From Chloroflexota bacterium (GTDB lineage Bacteria; Chloroflexota; Anaerolineae; Anaerolineales; Anaerolineaceae): DNA of 64,000 nt. The stretch lies in the NCBI GenBank assembly GCA_021825925.1, contig JAKAFP010000004.1, positions 310,001-374,000 on the forward strand. The letters run 5' to 3'. Shown here piece after piece: positions 53,092-61,820 of this stretch. The position numbers were made by a program, and so were the translations under genes. Each line of letters opens with the position of its first letter. Within the stretch, counting starts at the first letter, position 1. The notes beneath the pieces were generated by a model, which was given only the letters and a program-made list of their open reading frames with translations, was not told where the DNA came from and made no database searches.

Positions 53092-56000
53092 CTAGAAGTT
53101 CTTGGCTGTAAATACACCGGAACTCAAACAGAGATCCACCACCTTGGGGTCCAGATGCGTGCCGGATAGGTTTCGAATATGCTCCATGACCTTCTCTTGC
53201 GGCCAGGCTTTTCGATAGGGGCGATCGCTGCTCAAGGCATCCCAGATGTCCACCACTGCAAATATCCTGGCTGAAAGTGGAATTTGCTCGCCTTTTAACC
53301 CGCGCGGGTAGCCTGTACCATCCCATTTCTCATGGTGGCAGTAGGGAATATCTATCGCCTGGGTTAAGTATCCAATGGGCGCCAGCATTTCAAATGCATA
53401 TTTCGGGTGCATGCACATGACCACCCATTCTTCGTCGTTTAGAGGTCCCGGCTTCAACAATATGCCATCAGGAACGCCCATTTTTCCAATATCGTGCAGC
53501 AAGGCCCCCCATCGAATGTACTTGATCTGGTTTTCAGGCAAGCCAAATGATCTGGCCAATTTCTCAGTAATTTCGGTCACCCTCAGTGTATGACCCTCGG
53601 TTTCCTTATCCCGCAAATCCAGGGCGCGTGACCAACCTTCGATGGTCGCGTTATAAGCCATGCCCAGTTCCATGTTGGACCGCCGCAGATTCTCGAACAT
53701 TTCGGTGTTGTCAATCGCAATGGCGGCCTGTTCGGCCAGAGATTTTAAGAAATTGATCCAATCATCATCTGGGGTATGTTGGGAACGACTGAAAACCTCC
53801 AGAACCCCGCGTAGTTCTCCCTTGGCGATCAAAGGTACGCCGTAATAGGTCACAAATCCTTCTGCTGCCAATTGTTGATTGGCAAAGGAGATGTTTGCAG
53901 CAATAAGGTTTTTTACCACCACCATCTCGCGGGTGACGGCGGCTTCTCCCGCAAGGCTTTCACCCAAACGTAAAACAGCCGATTTAATGGCGTCGGTTAA
54001 AAACCCCTGCCCGGTTGAGTATTCCAACAATTGTGAATACGGATTGTAAAGCAGCACGTCCGCCGCATCCATTTTAAGTTGGGAAATGACGTTGCTTACC
54101 AGGATCTCAAAACTGACCATCATATCAAAACTGGAAGAAATTGCACGGTCAATTGAAGCAAGTGCTGACAACCGTTTAAGCCGCTGCTCGGTCTGGTCTT
54201 TTAATGAGACGGTTTGAATGGCGTTACCGGCAATCTCGCATAAAGTGACCAACAATTTCACATCGTCTTCAGAGATGGTCCGCGTTGAAGGCATGCTAAT
54301 GTTGATCACACCGATCACGCTGTTGGTGGTGCGCAGCGGAAGGGTAACCCCACCCAAGGATTTGTACATTAATCCTTTTTTATGCTCGGGAAACCAGGGA
54401 TCCTCATTGTAGTTTTGAGTGATGTGAGGTTCCTGGGTTAAAAACACCAATCCTGGAATTCCCATTCCCGGCTTTAATGGCTCCTCAATTAAAAGTTGGT
54501 TGTCATACCCCCCACCTGAATAATAAACCGAAACCAGTTCTTCCCGTTCCTGTTTGTAAAGCCAGATGCTGCCCATGGGAGCATCAACGGTTTCGAGGAA
54601 TATCTCAAGCAATACCGGCAGCATTTCATCCAGGGAGGATGGCGTTTGCATGCGTGTTGAAAGCTTGCTGATCGCCTCCAACCGTTCAAGATGTACTTTC
54701 GCATCATTCTCAAGCTGGATTTGTTCGGTGATATCTTCTGAAATGCTCAAAATATAACTTGGTATCCCTTCCGCATCATACATGGGGATCTTTTTCTCAT
54801 GAAAGAATCTTGGCTTTTTCTCTCTTGAGAGTCCATTTTCGATCGGAATGTCAACGATGTGCTTCTCTTTTAATGTTATTTCGTCCTGTTCTGTGTAAAA
54901 CTTTGCTTCACCATTAGAAAATAGATCAAAGACCGTTTTACCGAGGATCTCATCACTTGTTTTTCCGAGGTATTCTTCAACCGGACGATTAACCTTGAAA
55001 TATTTTAACGACGCAGCTTCTTTTACCGTGATCATGGAGGGGATGTTATCCAAAATGCTATTCAGGAAGGCTTCACTCTCGATCAACTTCGCCTGAATTG
55101 CTTTGAGTTGAGTTATATCGTTACTCAGGATCATCATCAACCCGTCAGGCAAGATAACAACATTTGAGTGAAGAAGAATAATGTCCCCTTGTTTATTGCA
55201 CACCTTAATTTCTGAAGAAGCCTTGTGTTCCTTGATCAGCCTTTCGTAAAGTTCTCTAGCTTTTTCAGCCTCTCCTGGGGGGATAATTTGTGAGATATTC
55301 ATCTTAAGAAATTCAGCACGAGAATACCCCAACTTTAAACAAGCCGTAGGATTTACCTCGAGAAACTCCCCAGATTGGTTAATGGTCATCGCAATGGCAG
55401 GCGAATTGGCCAAATAGGTTTGAAAACGAGACTCTGAAAGCTGTTGTGCCTTTTTAGTGTTTTTTAATTCAGTAATATCTCGGTTAATACTGCATGCTAA
55501 ATATCCGTGGTTATGTTTAATGGGAAAGATCACACTCTCGATGGTAATCACAGTGCCATCAGGTTTCTTAATACTCACTTCACTTGGTTTGGATGCCCAT
55601 TCAGAAGTTCCCGTTTCCAGCAACTTGAGAATTCCATTTTTCATGATCTCAAGCAGTTGCGGGGATGACTTTCTGACACTCGACTCTTCCTGAACTTCCC
55701 ACATGTATCGCCCGAGCGTTTCTTCACGTGAGCGACCAGTGATCGTTTCTTCAGCTTTGTTCCACTCAATAATCCTTCCGTTCTCATCAATGATCACAAT
55801 GCCTTCAGAAGATTGTTCAATGACGCGTTGAAAGAGGTTCTCGCTATCAACCAGATTATCTGCAATCACCCTGTCTTTTGAGATATTGGTATGGAGCAAA
55901 ATGAGAAATTTCTGACTGGAAATAAATTTCGCTATCTTTACTCTGAACCAACGCTTTTCAAGGGGGCTGTGGCAGGGATAGTCAATATACTCTTCCTTGA

Positions 56001-56268
56001 TCTCGCCGGACAGAACCTTGCGAATCCCCTCACCCACCTTGTGAGCCTCTTCTGCGCCGATCCCCATGATGGAATCACACAATGCCAAATAATTTTGGCC
56101 GATACCATAAGCTTCATCCTGGTATCCGTTTTCTTTTCCAAAATTCCGCCAGGCCTGGTTCACGAGTACGATGGTACTGTTCTCGTCCAGAATGGCAATA
56201 TTTGAACTAAAAGAATCCAACAAAGGCTGGATGGATTGGTCTGAAGTAATTAAAGGTTTCGATTTCAT
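53092..56268 (-). CDS. Multi-PAS/GAF sensor protein with HD-GYP phosphodiesterase output
   Basis: 1058 aa, no transmembrane segment, so cytoplasmic. PAS-type domains lie at about 12-120, 145-265, 278-395 and 400-520 (EGIVIIDENGRIIEWN, AIAMTINQSGEFLEVN, IPSMITVKEAASLKYF). Two GAF domains follow (about 530-690 and 700-860). The C-terminal HD-GYP has ALLHDIGKMGVPDGIL, MHPKYAFEML, YCHHEKWDGTGYPRGLKG and DIWDALSSDRPY, all metal- and c-di-GMP-binding residues intact. It should degrade cyclic di-GMP in response to an intracellular signal. It stands alone between the nad operon and glnS. Confidence 0.9.
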   Translation of the reverse strand: MKSKPLITSDQSIQPLLDSFSSNIAILDENSTIVLVNQAWRNFGKENGYQDEAYGIGQNYLALCDSIMGIGAEEAHKVGEGIRKVLSGEIKEEYIDYPCHSPLEKRWFRVKIAKFISSQKFLILLHTNISKDRVIADNLVDSENLFQRVIEQSSEGIVIIDENGRIIEWNKAEETITGRSREETLGRYMWEVQEESSVRKSSPQLLEIMKNGILKLLETGTSEWASKPSEVSIKKPDGTVITIESVIFPIKHNHGYLACSINRDITELKNTKKAQQLSESRFQTYLANSPAIAMTINQSGEFLEVNPTACLKLGYSRAEFLKMNISQIIPPGEAEKARELYERLIKEHKASSEIKVCNKQGDIILLHSNVVILPDGLMMILSNDITQLKAIQAKLIESEAFLNSILDNIPSMITVKEAASLKYFKVNRPVEEYLGKTSDEILGKTVFDLFSNGEAKFYTEQDEITLKEKHIVDIPIENGLSREKKPRFFHEKKIPMYDAEGIPSYILSISEDITEQIQLENDAKVHLERLEAISKLSTRMQTPSSLDEMLPVLLEIFLETVDAPMGSIWLYKQEREELVSVYYSGGGYDNQLLIEEPLKPGMGIPGLVFLTQEPHITQNYNEDPWFPEHKKGLMYKSLGGVTLPLRTTNSVIGVINISMPSTRTISEDDVKLLVTLCEIAGNAIQTVSLKDQTEQRLKRLSALASIDRAISSSFDMMVSFEILVSNVISQLKMDAADVLLYNPYSQLLEYSTGQGFLTDAIKSAVLRLGESLAGEAAVTREMVVVKNLIAANISFANQQLAAEGFVTYYGVPLIAKGELRGVLEVFSRSQHTPDDDWINFLKSLAEQAAIAIDNTEMFENLRRSNMELGMAYNATIEGWSRALDLRDKETEGHTLRVTEITEKLARSFGLPENQIKYIRWGALLHDIGKMGVPDGILLKPGPLNDEEWVVMCMHPKYAFEMLAPIGYLTQAIDIPYCHHEKWDGTGYPRGLKGEQIPLSARIFAVVDIWDALSSDRPYRKAWPQEKVMEHIRNLSGTHLDPKVVDLCLSSGVFTAKNF

Positions 56269-56345
56269 TAACCTGATACCCCTCTTGCTCTACCGGTATT
56301 GCAACAATCTAAACGGTTATCCAGCGATTCATCAATCCATAATAA

Positions 56346-56380
56346 AACAGCACAAAGATGACCACCATCTCTGTGCTGTT
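56346..56380 (-). terminator. Rho-independent terminator of glnS
   Basis: AACAGCACAAAGATG (56346-56360) and CATCTCTGTGCTGTT (56366-56380), 15 bp stem with one G-T pair and a 5 nt loop; on the minus strand followed by TTATTATGG after a TTTT run. About 110 nt after the glnS stop, before the HD-GYP gene. Confidence 0.78.
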
Positions 56381-56492
56381 CATAGGCGACGAAAATCTGC
56401 AATGGTGAGAGGCTGGCATAACAACCTCGATAATCCTAATCTACCTTTATCTTTTTTGAGTATAACATCTTTATATGGTGATTAGTAGCAAA

Positions 56493-58172
56493 CTACTTGT
56501 TTTCGATCTTTGCCCATGAATCCCTTAAGGTCACGGTCAGGTTAAAAACAGGATTTCCTGGTTGAGTATCCAGGTCGGCGCAGAAGAAACCCTTGCGTTC
56601 GAACTGGAATTGTTCACCGCTGGTGACATTTGCCAGACTGGGTTCAACCTTGCATTCTGAAAGCACTTTCAAGGATTCAGGGTTAACGTAATCAAGATAG
56701 GTCTTGTCTTCATCCACCTTTTTGGCGTTTTCCACGGTGAACAGTCGGTCATACATGCGGACTTCGGCATTGACTGCATGGCGGGCAGACACCCAATGGA
56801 TGGTGCCCTGCACCTTGCGTCCATCAGGAGCATAACCGCCGCGGGTCTCCGGGTCGTAAGTGCAGTGGATCTCAACCACTTCACCGGTTTGGGGATCTTT
56901 GACCACGTCTTCGCATTTGATGATGTACCCGTAGCGCAGGCGCACTTCACGGCCGGGAGTGAGTCTGAAATACTTGGGAGGCGGCACTTCTCTGAAATCG
57001 TCCTGCTCGATATAAAGTTCGCGAGAGAACGGCAGGCTGCGGGTTCCAGCCTCGGGATCTTCAGGATTGTTGACGGCCTCAAGCTGCTCGACCTGATCTT
57101 CGGGGTAATTGGTGATCACCACCTTGACCGGGTTCAACACTGCCAGCACGCGTTTGGCGGATTTGTTCAACAGATCGCGAACGTTAAATTCCAGCAGACC
57201 CACATCAATCAGGTTCTCGTTCTTGGCCACACCCACCTGATCAATAAAGTTTCGCACTGCCTTGGCGGGGTATCCCCGACGGCGCATGGCACACAAGGTC
57301 GGCATACGCGGATCATCCCAGCCGCGCACAAATTTATCGGTCACCAGCTGCCTGAGAAAACGCTTGCTCAGAATGGTATAGGTCACGTTCAGGCGGGCAA
57401 ACTCGATCTGTCGGGTCTTGAACAAGCCCAGCTCGTCAAGGAACCAGTTATACAGCGGGCGATGGTCTTCGTAAGCCAGGTCGCACAACGAATGGGTCAC
57501 GCCCTCGACAGAATCCGATTGGCCGTGGGCAAAATCATACATGGGGTAGATACACCACTTGCTGCCGGTACGGTGATGGGGAGTCTTGAGGATGCGGTAC
57601 ATGGTTGGATCGCGCATATTGATATTGCTTGATGCCATGTCAATTTTGGCGCGCAGAACGCAAGCGCCTTCAGCGAAGTCGCCGTTGCGCATCTTCTCGA
57701 ACAGGCTCAGGTTCTCTTCCACCGAGCGATTGCGCCAGGGGCTGTCTTTACCCGGTTCGGTCAGTGTGCCTCGATATTCGCGGATCTGATCGGCGGTCAG
57801 GTCATCCACGTAGGCCTTGCCCTTCTTGATCAATTCAATGGCAAAGTCGTAAAGCTGATCAAAGTAATCAGAGGCATAAAGTTCCTTCCCCCATTGGTAG
57901 CCCAGCCACTGGATGTCTTCCTTGATCGCATCCACATATTCGGTCTCTTCTTTGACGGGATTGGTATCATCGAAACGCAGGTTGCAAACGCCGCCAAAGG
58001 TCTCGGCCATCCCAAAATCAATGCAAAGCGCTTTTGCATGACCAATGTGCAGATACCCGTTGGGTTCTGGAGGAAACCTGGTTTGAACATGATCGAACCG
58101 ACCCGTTTTTAGATCTTCTTGAATAGCTTCCACGATGAAATTACTGGGTGCGGCTGCAGGTTCATTGGTCAT
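56493..58172 (-). CDS. glnS: Glutaminyl-tRNA synthetase
   Basis: 559 aa, the usual bacterial GlnRS length. Class I motifs: [20 protein letters not shown] (HIGH, about residues 32-51) and [12 protein letters not shown] (KMSKS-equivalent, about 271). [18 protein letters not shown] and the GlnRS anticodon-binding beta-barrels follow, with [16 protein letters not shown] [15 protein letters not shown] at the end. It charges tRNA-Gln directly. Many bacteria of this phylum use the indirect GatCAB route, so presence of GlnRS is notable. A tRNA-Gln gene and a strong hairpin lie directly upstream on the same strand. Confidence 0.95.
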   Translation of the reverse strand: MTNEPAAAPSNFIVEAIQEDLKTGRFDHVQTRFPPEPNGYLHIGHAKALCIDFGMAETFGGVCNLRFDDTNPVKEETEYVDAIKEDIQWLGYQWGKELYASDYFDQLYDFAIELIKKGKAYVDDLTADQIREYRGTLTEPGKDSPWRNRSVEENLSLFEKMRNGDFAEGACVLRAKIDMASSNINMRDPTMYRILKTPHHRTGSKWCIYPMYDFAHGQSDSVEGVTHSLCDLAYEDHRPLYNWFLDELGLFKTRQIEFARLNVTYTILSKRFLRQLVTDKFVRGWDDPRMPTLCAMRRRGYPAKAVRNFIDQVGVAKNENLIDVGLLEFNVRDLLNKSAKRVLAVLNPVKVVITNYPEDQVEQLEAVNNPEDPEAGTRSLPFSRELYIEQDDFREVPPPKYFRLTPGREVRLRYGYIIKCEDVVKDPQTGEVVEIHCTYDPETRGGYAPDGRKVQGTIHWVSARHAVNAEVRMYDRLFTVENAKKVDEDKTYLDYVNPESLKVLSECKVEPSLANVTSGEQFQFERKGFFCADLDTQPGNPVFNLTVTLRDSWAKIENK

Positions 58173-58200
58173 AAGAGTAACTCCTTGTTATTTAAGGATA

Positions 58201-58230
58201 AAGCACCCGTGATAATCACTGGGTGCTTTA
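58201..58230 (-). terminator. Hairpin between tRNA-Gln and glnS
   Basis: AAAGCACCC and GGGTGCTTT (9 bp) enclose GTGAT and ATCAC (5 bp), making an almost continuous 14 bp stem with one bulged base. On the minus strand TATCC and a T-run junction follow. It starts 10 nt after the tRNA 3' end and ends 29 nt before the glnS start. Confidence 0.75.
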
Positions 58231-58239
58231 TGGTGAGGC

Positions 58240-58310
58240 TGAGGGCAAAGGATTCGAACCTCTATATGCACATCCAGAGTGTGCAGTACTGCCATTGTAC
58301 GAGCCCCCAC
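58240..58310 (-). tRNA. tRNA-Gln (anticodon CTG)
   Basis: Full cloverleaf on the minus strand. Acceptor TGGGGGC/GCCCTCA with one G-T pair, D stem GTAC/GTAC, anticodon stem GCACA/TGTGC with loop CTCTGGA (CTG, glutamine), T stem AGAGG/CCTTT with loop TTCGAAT, discriminator G73, an identity base for GlnRS. CCA is not fully encoded. The gene precedes glnS by 67 nt on the same strand. Confidence 0.93.
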
Positions 58311-58338
58311 TAACGAACGAATAAAATTTTATCACGGT

Positions 58339-58390
58339 CAGGGAACCATGTCTAGGGAATTTTGTTCGAGTACCCAGACACAGTTCCCTG
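58339..58390 (-). terminator. Hairpin after the 2-oxoacid oxidoreductase operon
   Basis: CAGGGAAC (58339-58346) and GTTCCCTG (58383-58390), with an inner GTCT/AGAC pair. It begins 5 nt after the stop of the gamma subunit gene. ATAAAATTTTAT follows on the minus strand. Confidence 0.55.
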
Positions 58391-58395
58391 CTTGA

Positions 58396-58935
58396 TCAAT
58401 TCAATTTATACTTGGCGCCTTCACGCAATGCTTCAAAATTCTTGGGTAGCAGCCGTTTGTGCCGCTCGGGCAGATGGACGGTCAGCGCATTTTCGATGGC
58501 GCTTAAGGGCAGCACCGGCAGGTTCGCCAGCAAGGCACCCAATAGCACCATGTTGGTCATGCGTTTATCGCCCAATTTTTCAGCCACGTCGCCTGCGTCC
58601 ACTTCAACCACGCGGATGTCGGTGCGTTTCACTGGCCGGTCAAGCATGGAGGAATTCACCACCAACAACCCGCCGGGTTTAACCTGGGCCTCGTATTTAT
58701 CCAGCGAGGGACGGTTCATGGCAATAATGGCCGCCGGGTAGCGCACCAAGGGTGAACCGATCTCGTCATCAGAGATGATGGCGGTGCAGTTGGCTGTTCC
58801 ACCGCGCATTTCAGGTCCGTAAGCCGGGATCCATGTGACGTGCTTGCCTTCATCCAAACCGGCATAAGCCAGCAACTGTCCGCCAAAGAGCACACCCTGG
58901 CCGCCAAACCCTGCAATAATAACTTCTGTCTGCAT
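58396..58935 (-). CDS. korC: 2-oxoacid:ferredoxin oxidoreductase, gamma subunit
   Basis: 179 aa. VIIAGFGGQGVLFGGQLLAYA (6-26), the nucleotide/CoA-binding glycine motif of POR gamma subunits, is followed by WIPAYGPEMRGGTANCTAIISD and LLGALLANLPVLPLSAIENAL. It is the last of four co-directional genes (ferredoxin, alpha, beta, gamma). The complex decarboxylates a 2-oxoacid to acyl-CoA, reducing ferredoxin. Gene order and subunit sizes match the KorABCD/VorABC type; 2-oxoglutarate or branched-chain 2-oxoacids are both possible. Confidence 0.88.
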   Translation of the reverse strand: MQTEVIIAGFGGQGVLFGGQLLAYAGLDEGKHVTWIPAYGPEMRGGTANCTAIISDDEIGSPLVRYPAAIIAMNRPSLDKYEAQVKPGGLLVVNSSMLDRPVKRTDIRVVEVDAGDVAEKLGDKRMTNMVLLGALLANLPVLPLSAIENALTVHLPERHKRLLPKNFEALREGAKYKLN

Positions 58936-58948
58936 GTCTGCCTCCGCC

Positions 58949-59731
58949 TTAGAGTTTGATCTCGGCCAAAGCCGGGTGGATCTTGTAATCGCCCAATGGA
59001 TAGTAGGGGATCATTTTCTCATCCAGCCATTGGATGGCAGCCTTGGGGGTCATACCCCAGTTGGTCGGACAGATCGAAAGCAGTTCGACCATCGAGAATC
59101 CCAACCCGCGCACCTGGGTTTCAAATGCCATGCGGATGGCTTTTTTGGCCATGCGGATGTTCTTTGGATCATGCAGGCTTCGGCGTACGATATATGAAGC
59201 GCCGTCGAGTTTGGCAAACATCTCTGAGACCCGAATGGGATAGCCCTGGGTTTCTACATCCCGTCCGTTTTGCGACGAGGTTGTTTTTTGTCCAGGCATG
59301 GAGGTCGGAGCCATTTGTCCGCCGGTCATGCCATAGTTGGTGTTGTTAATAAAGAATGCGGTAATGTTTTCTCCACGGGCTGCGGCATGCACAATTTCAG
59401 CCATACCGATGGAAGCCAGGTCGCCGTCTCCCTGATAGGTAAAGACCAGACGGTCTGGTAGTACGCGTTTGACGCCGGTTGCCATGGCGGGTGCACGTCC
59501 GTGCGGTGCCTGGACAAAATCCATGTTAAGGTAATTGTAGATAAACACAGAACAGCCCACTGAAGCCACACCAATGGATTTTCCGCGCAAGCCCATCTCG
59601 TCAATCACTTCTGCGATCAGGCGGTTGGCAACACCGTGGGTGCAGCCGGGGCAGTAATGGGTGGTGGTGCCGGTCAGGGACTCGGGGCGTTCAAAAACAG
59701 TTGTTTCGAGTTCGCAATTTTCCAAAACCAT
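58949..59731 (-). CDS. korB: 2-oxoacid:ferredoxin oxidoreductase, beta (thiamine pyrophosphate) subunit
   Basis: 260 aa. The TPP site is visible as GDGDLASIGMAEIVHAAARG (about residues 100-119) with the Asn-containing INNTNYGMTGGQ loop. THYCPGCTHGVANRL at about 24-38 supplies cysteines of a [4Fe-4S] cluster. It sits 13 nt before the gamma subunit gene and 11 nt after alpha. Catalytic subunit of the complex, where the 2-oxoacid is decarboxylated. Confidence 0.92.
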   Translation of the reverse strand: MVLENCELETTVFERPESLTGTTTHYCPGCTHGVANRLIAEVIDEMGLRGKSIGVASVGCSVFIYNYLNMDFVQAPHGRAPAMATGVKRVLPDRLVFTYQGDGDLASIGMAEIVHAAARGENITAFFINNTNYGMTGGQMAPTSMPGQKTTSSQNGRDVETQGYPIRVSEMFAKLDGASYIVRRSLHDPKNIRMAKKAIRMAFETQVRGLGFSMVELLSICPTNWGMTPKAAIQWLDEKMIPYYPLGDYKIHPALAEIKL

Positions 59732-59742
59732 TCTATTCTCCT

Positions 59743-60855
59743 TTACCCTTTGGCCAAAGCGCGGGCCAGCCAGCGATCGCGGGGATGACCGTCTGATACG
59801 ATCGGTGTTTCCACCATGCGGTGAATTTCACCCAGCACTTCATCAGGGAAAGGCACCACACCGCCGAGGCGGGCAAAGAAATCAGTTGGAGTGCGGTAAC
59901 GATTGGCGGCCATGACGTCTTCAAGCATCTGGCCGGCATTCATTTCGACCACCAACATGCCCTTGATCTTGTTCGAGAGATCGGCATACACCTGGCGGGG
60001 GAAAGGATTCAAGGTTATGGGTCTGATCAGCCCTACTTTTATGCCTTCAGCCCGGGCGATACGCACGGCACTTAAGGCGATTCTGGCACTGGAGCCGAAA
60101 CCGGTCACAACGTATTCCGCGTCATCCATGTAGTATTCCTGATAGCGGATCTCGTTGGCTTCCACTTCCATCCAGCGTTTGAGCTGGCGGTAATTCATTT
60201 CTTCCTGGGCGGCCGGGTCAAGATTGATGGAGGTCAAGAATCGCCGTTCACGGCCTTCGCATCCCTGGACTGACCAATCGGCAAACCTGGTCTTGAGCGG
60301 CTGCATGGGGGGTAGTTCACAGGCTTCCATCATTTGACCGATGGAGCCATCAGTCAGGATCACAACAATGGAACGGTATTTATCGGCCAGATCAAAGGCC
60401 AGTACAGTTAAATCCACGGATTCCTGAACGCTGCAGGGTGCCAAAACGATACAACGGTAATCGCCGTGTCCGCCGCCATGCACCATCTGATTGTAATCAG
60501 ATTGTGCCGGGGCAATGTTGCCAAGCCCGGGTCCGCCGCGCATGACATTGACAATCACCATGGGCAATTCCGTGCCTGCGATGTAAGAAACTCCTTCGAG
60601 CATCAGGCTGACGCCGGGGCTGGATGAAGACGTCATCGTGCGGTGGCCTGTACATGCAGCGCCGTAAACCATATTGATGGCGCCTAATTCGCTTTCAGCC
60701 TGCACAAAGGCTCTGCCCAACTCGGGCATCCGGTGGGACATATATTCAAGTAATTCAGTTTGTGGAGTGATGGGGTAACCAAAATACGAAACAACACCCG
60801 CGCGCACTGCAGCTTCAGCAACGGCTTCGTTGCCTTTCATTAATTCTCGAGACAT
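59743..60855 (-). CDS. korA: 2-oxoacid:ferredoxin oxidoreductase, alpha subunit
   Basis: 370 aa. KGNEAVAEAAVRAGVVSYFGYPITPQTELLEYM at the start is the POR domain I pattern (threonine of PITPQ contacts the 2-oxoacid); TMTSSSSPGVSLMLEG and GGPGLGNIAPAQSDYNQMVHGGG follow, then domain II with VTGFGSSARIALSAV and GLIRPITLNPFP. It resembles the VorB/KorA family. It overlaps no neighbour and is 10 nt after the ferredoxin gene. Alpha binds substrate and packs on the beta subunit. Confidence 0.92.
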   Translation of the reverse strand: MSRELMKGNEAVAEAAVRAGVVSYFGYPITPQTELLEYMSHRMPELGRAFVQAESELGAINMVYGAACTGHRTMTSSSSPGVSLMLEGVSYIAGTELPMVIVNVMRGGPGLGNIAPAQSDYNQMVHGGGHGDYRCIVLAPCSVQESVDLTVLAFDLADKYRSIVVILTDGSIGQMMEACELPPMQPLKTRFADWSVQGCEGRERRFLTSINLDPAAQEEMNYRQLKRWMEVEANEIRYQEYYMDDAEYVVTGFGSSARIALSAVRIARAEGIKVGLIRPITLNPFPRQVYADLSNKIKGMLVVEMNAGQMLEDVMAANRYRTPTDFFARLGGVVPFPDEVLGEIHRMVETPIVSDGHPRDRWLARALAKG

Positions 60856-60865
60856 GCAGCGCCTC

Positions 60866-61108
60866 CTAAGCGGGGATCCGGTTTACACCGGCTTTTTCAC
60901 GATAAACGGTGATCGCAGCTTCAGGGCAGATGACAGAGCATATGCCACATCCAGTACAGCCATCCGCGACCATTGAAGCAGGGTGATACCCTTTGGCAGT
61001 GATACGGTCATTTGCGAGAGCCAGCACTTCTTGCGGACAAGACGTTACACACAGTTCGCAACCCTTGCAATACTTCTCGGTGACAACGATCCGACCCTTA
61101 AGGGGCAT
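60866..61108 (-). CDS. korD: Ferredoxin-type 2x[4Fe-4S] subunit of the 2-oxoacid oxidoreductase
   Basis: 80 aa. Two clusters are encoded by CKGCELCVTSCP (residues 13-24) and CTGCGICSVICP (about 51-62), each Cx2Cx2Cx3CP. First gene of the operon, with GGAGG before the ATG. It carries electrons from the beta subunit to free ferredoxin. Confidence 0.9.
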   Translation of the reverse strand: MPLKGRIVVTEKYCKGCELCVTSCPQEVLALANDRITAKGYHPASMVADGCTGCGICSVICPEAAITVYREKAGVNRIPA

Positions 61109-61232
61109 TCATACCTCCTGAGAGAAATTCCCGTTTCCGGGTGATAGATTTGCAGGCAAAAAAAGGCACTTCAAATCATTACCATTATCGTCCGATTTGG
61201 CATTCTTGTGAAGTGTCAGACATCCTATACTA

Positions 61233-61258
61233 CCGATACATTTCTTCTTCCGTATCGG
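61233..61258. promoter_or_regulatory. Inverted repeat upstream of the oxidoreductase operon
   Basis: CCGATAC (61233-61239) and GTATCGG (61252-61258), 7 bp perfect arms with 12 nt between them, 125 bp upstream of the first gene. On the minus strand TAGTATAG, a -10-like string, follows directly. The arms resemble those at 17796-17827. Confidence 0.45.
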
Positions 61259-61280
61259 CATTAATCAGAGGATATGGATT

Positions 61281-61787
61281 TTACCTGACGATTTTCCTGG
61301 TTTTATTGCCGGTGATCAATTCACGGTGTTCCCGATGATGACCCAGTGTGCCCTCAAGCACCGCCACCAGCGGATATTCACCCAACCATACATAGCGGCC
61401 GGGTTCTGAGAATTCCTGTTCAGAAATTAAAGGGCATACTAAAAGGATCTCTGAGAACCGATGCTCCCATTCTTTCTTTGTTTCAAGCAGAGAGTGATCC
61501 TTGTAGATCTGATAGATCGCTGCGTTGACCTGATCTAATTCTTCATCGCTTTCAGGATCGGTGCCGGGGAACCATGCTGGATATTCCGGTCCTTCGTTCA
61601 AGCGTGCCGCCACCAGCCGCGCCAGAGTAACCTGTTGCCAGCTGGTAAGATGTGCTAAAACGTCCTGAAGAGTCCATTGATCATCTTGTGAGCAGTCATC
61701 GGGGTTTTCCTTACAGTTCAACAACAGCCCCTGCCACAATTTAAATTCTATCCGCAGTGAATCAACAACGTCTTTAACCGATGACAT
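61281..61787 (-). CDS. ClbS/DfsB-like four-helix bundle (DinB superfamily) protein
   Basis: 168 aa. DinB-type pattern: WTLQDVLAHLTSWQQVTLARLV (helix 2, with the metal-site histidine), PAWFPGT, and the late histidine pair in GTLGHHREHRELI (about 152-164). ClbS/DfsB proteins protect against colibactin or act on small molecules; many relatives are of unknown function. It lies 34 nt after the thiolase gene on the same strand and could be co-transcribed with it. Confidence 0.75.
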   Translation of the reverse strand: MSSVKDVVDSLRIEFKLWQGLLLNCKENPDDCSQDDQWTLQDVLAHLTSWQQVTLARLVAARLNEGPEYPAWFPGTDPESDEELDQVNAAIYQIYKDHSLLETKKEWEHRFSEILLVCPLISEQEFSEPGRYVWLGEYPLVAVLEGTLGHHREHRELITGNKTRKIVR

Positions 61788-61820
61788 TAGGTCTCCGAAA
61801 CAAAAATTTGTAATTCTTCG

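Noticed and set aside
56778..57632. Plus-strand ORF of 284 aa inside glnS
   Set aside because: Shadow of glnS, whose class I synthetase motifs are intact on the minus strand.
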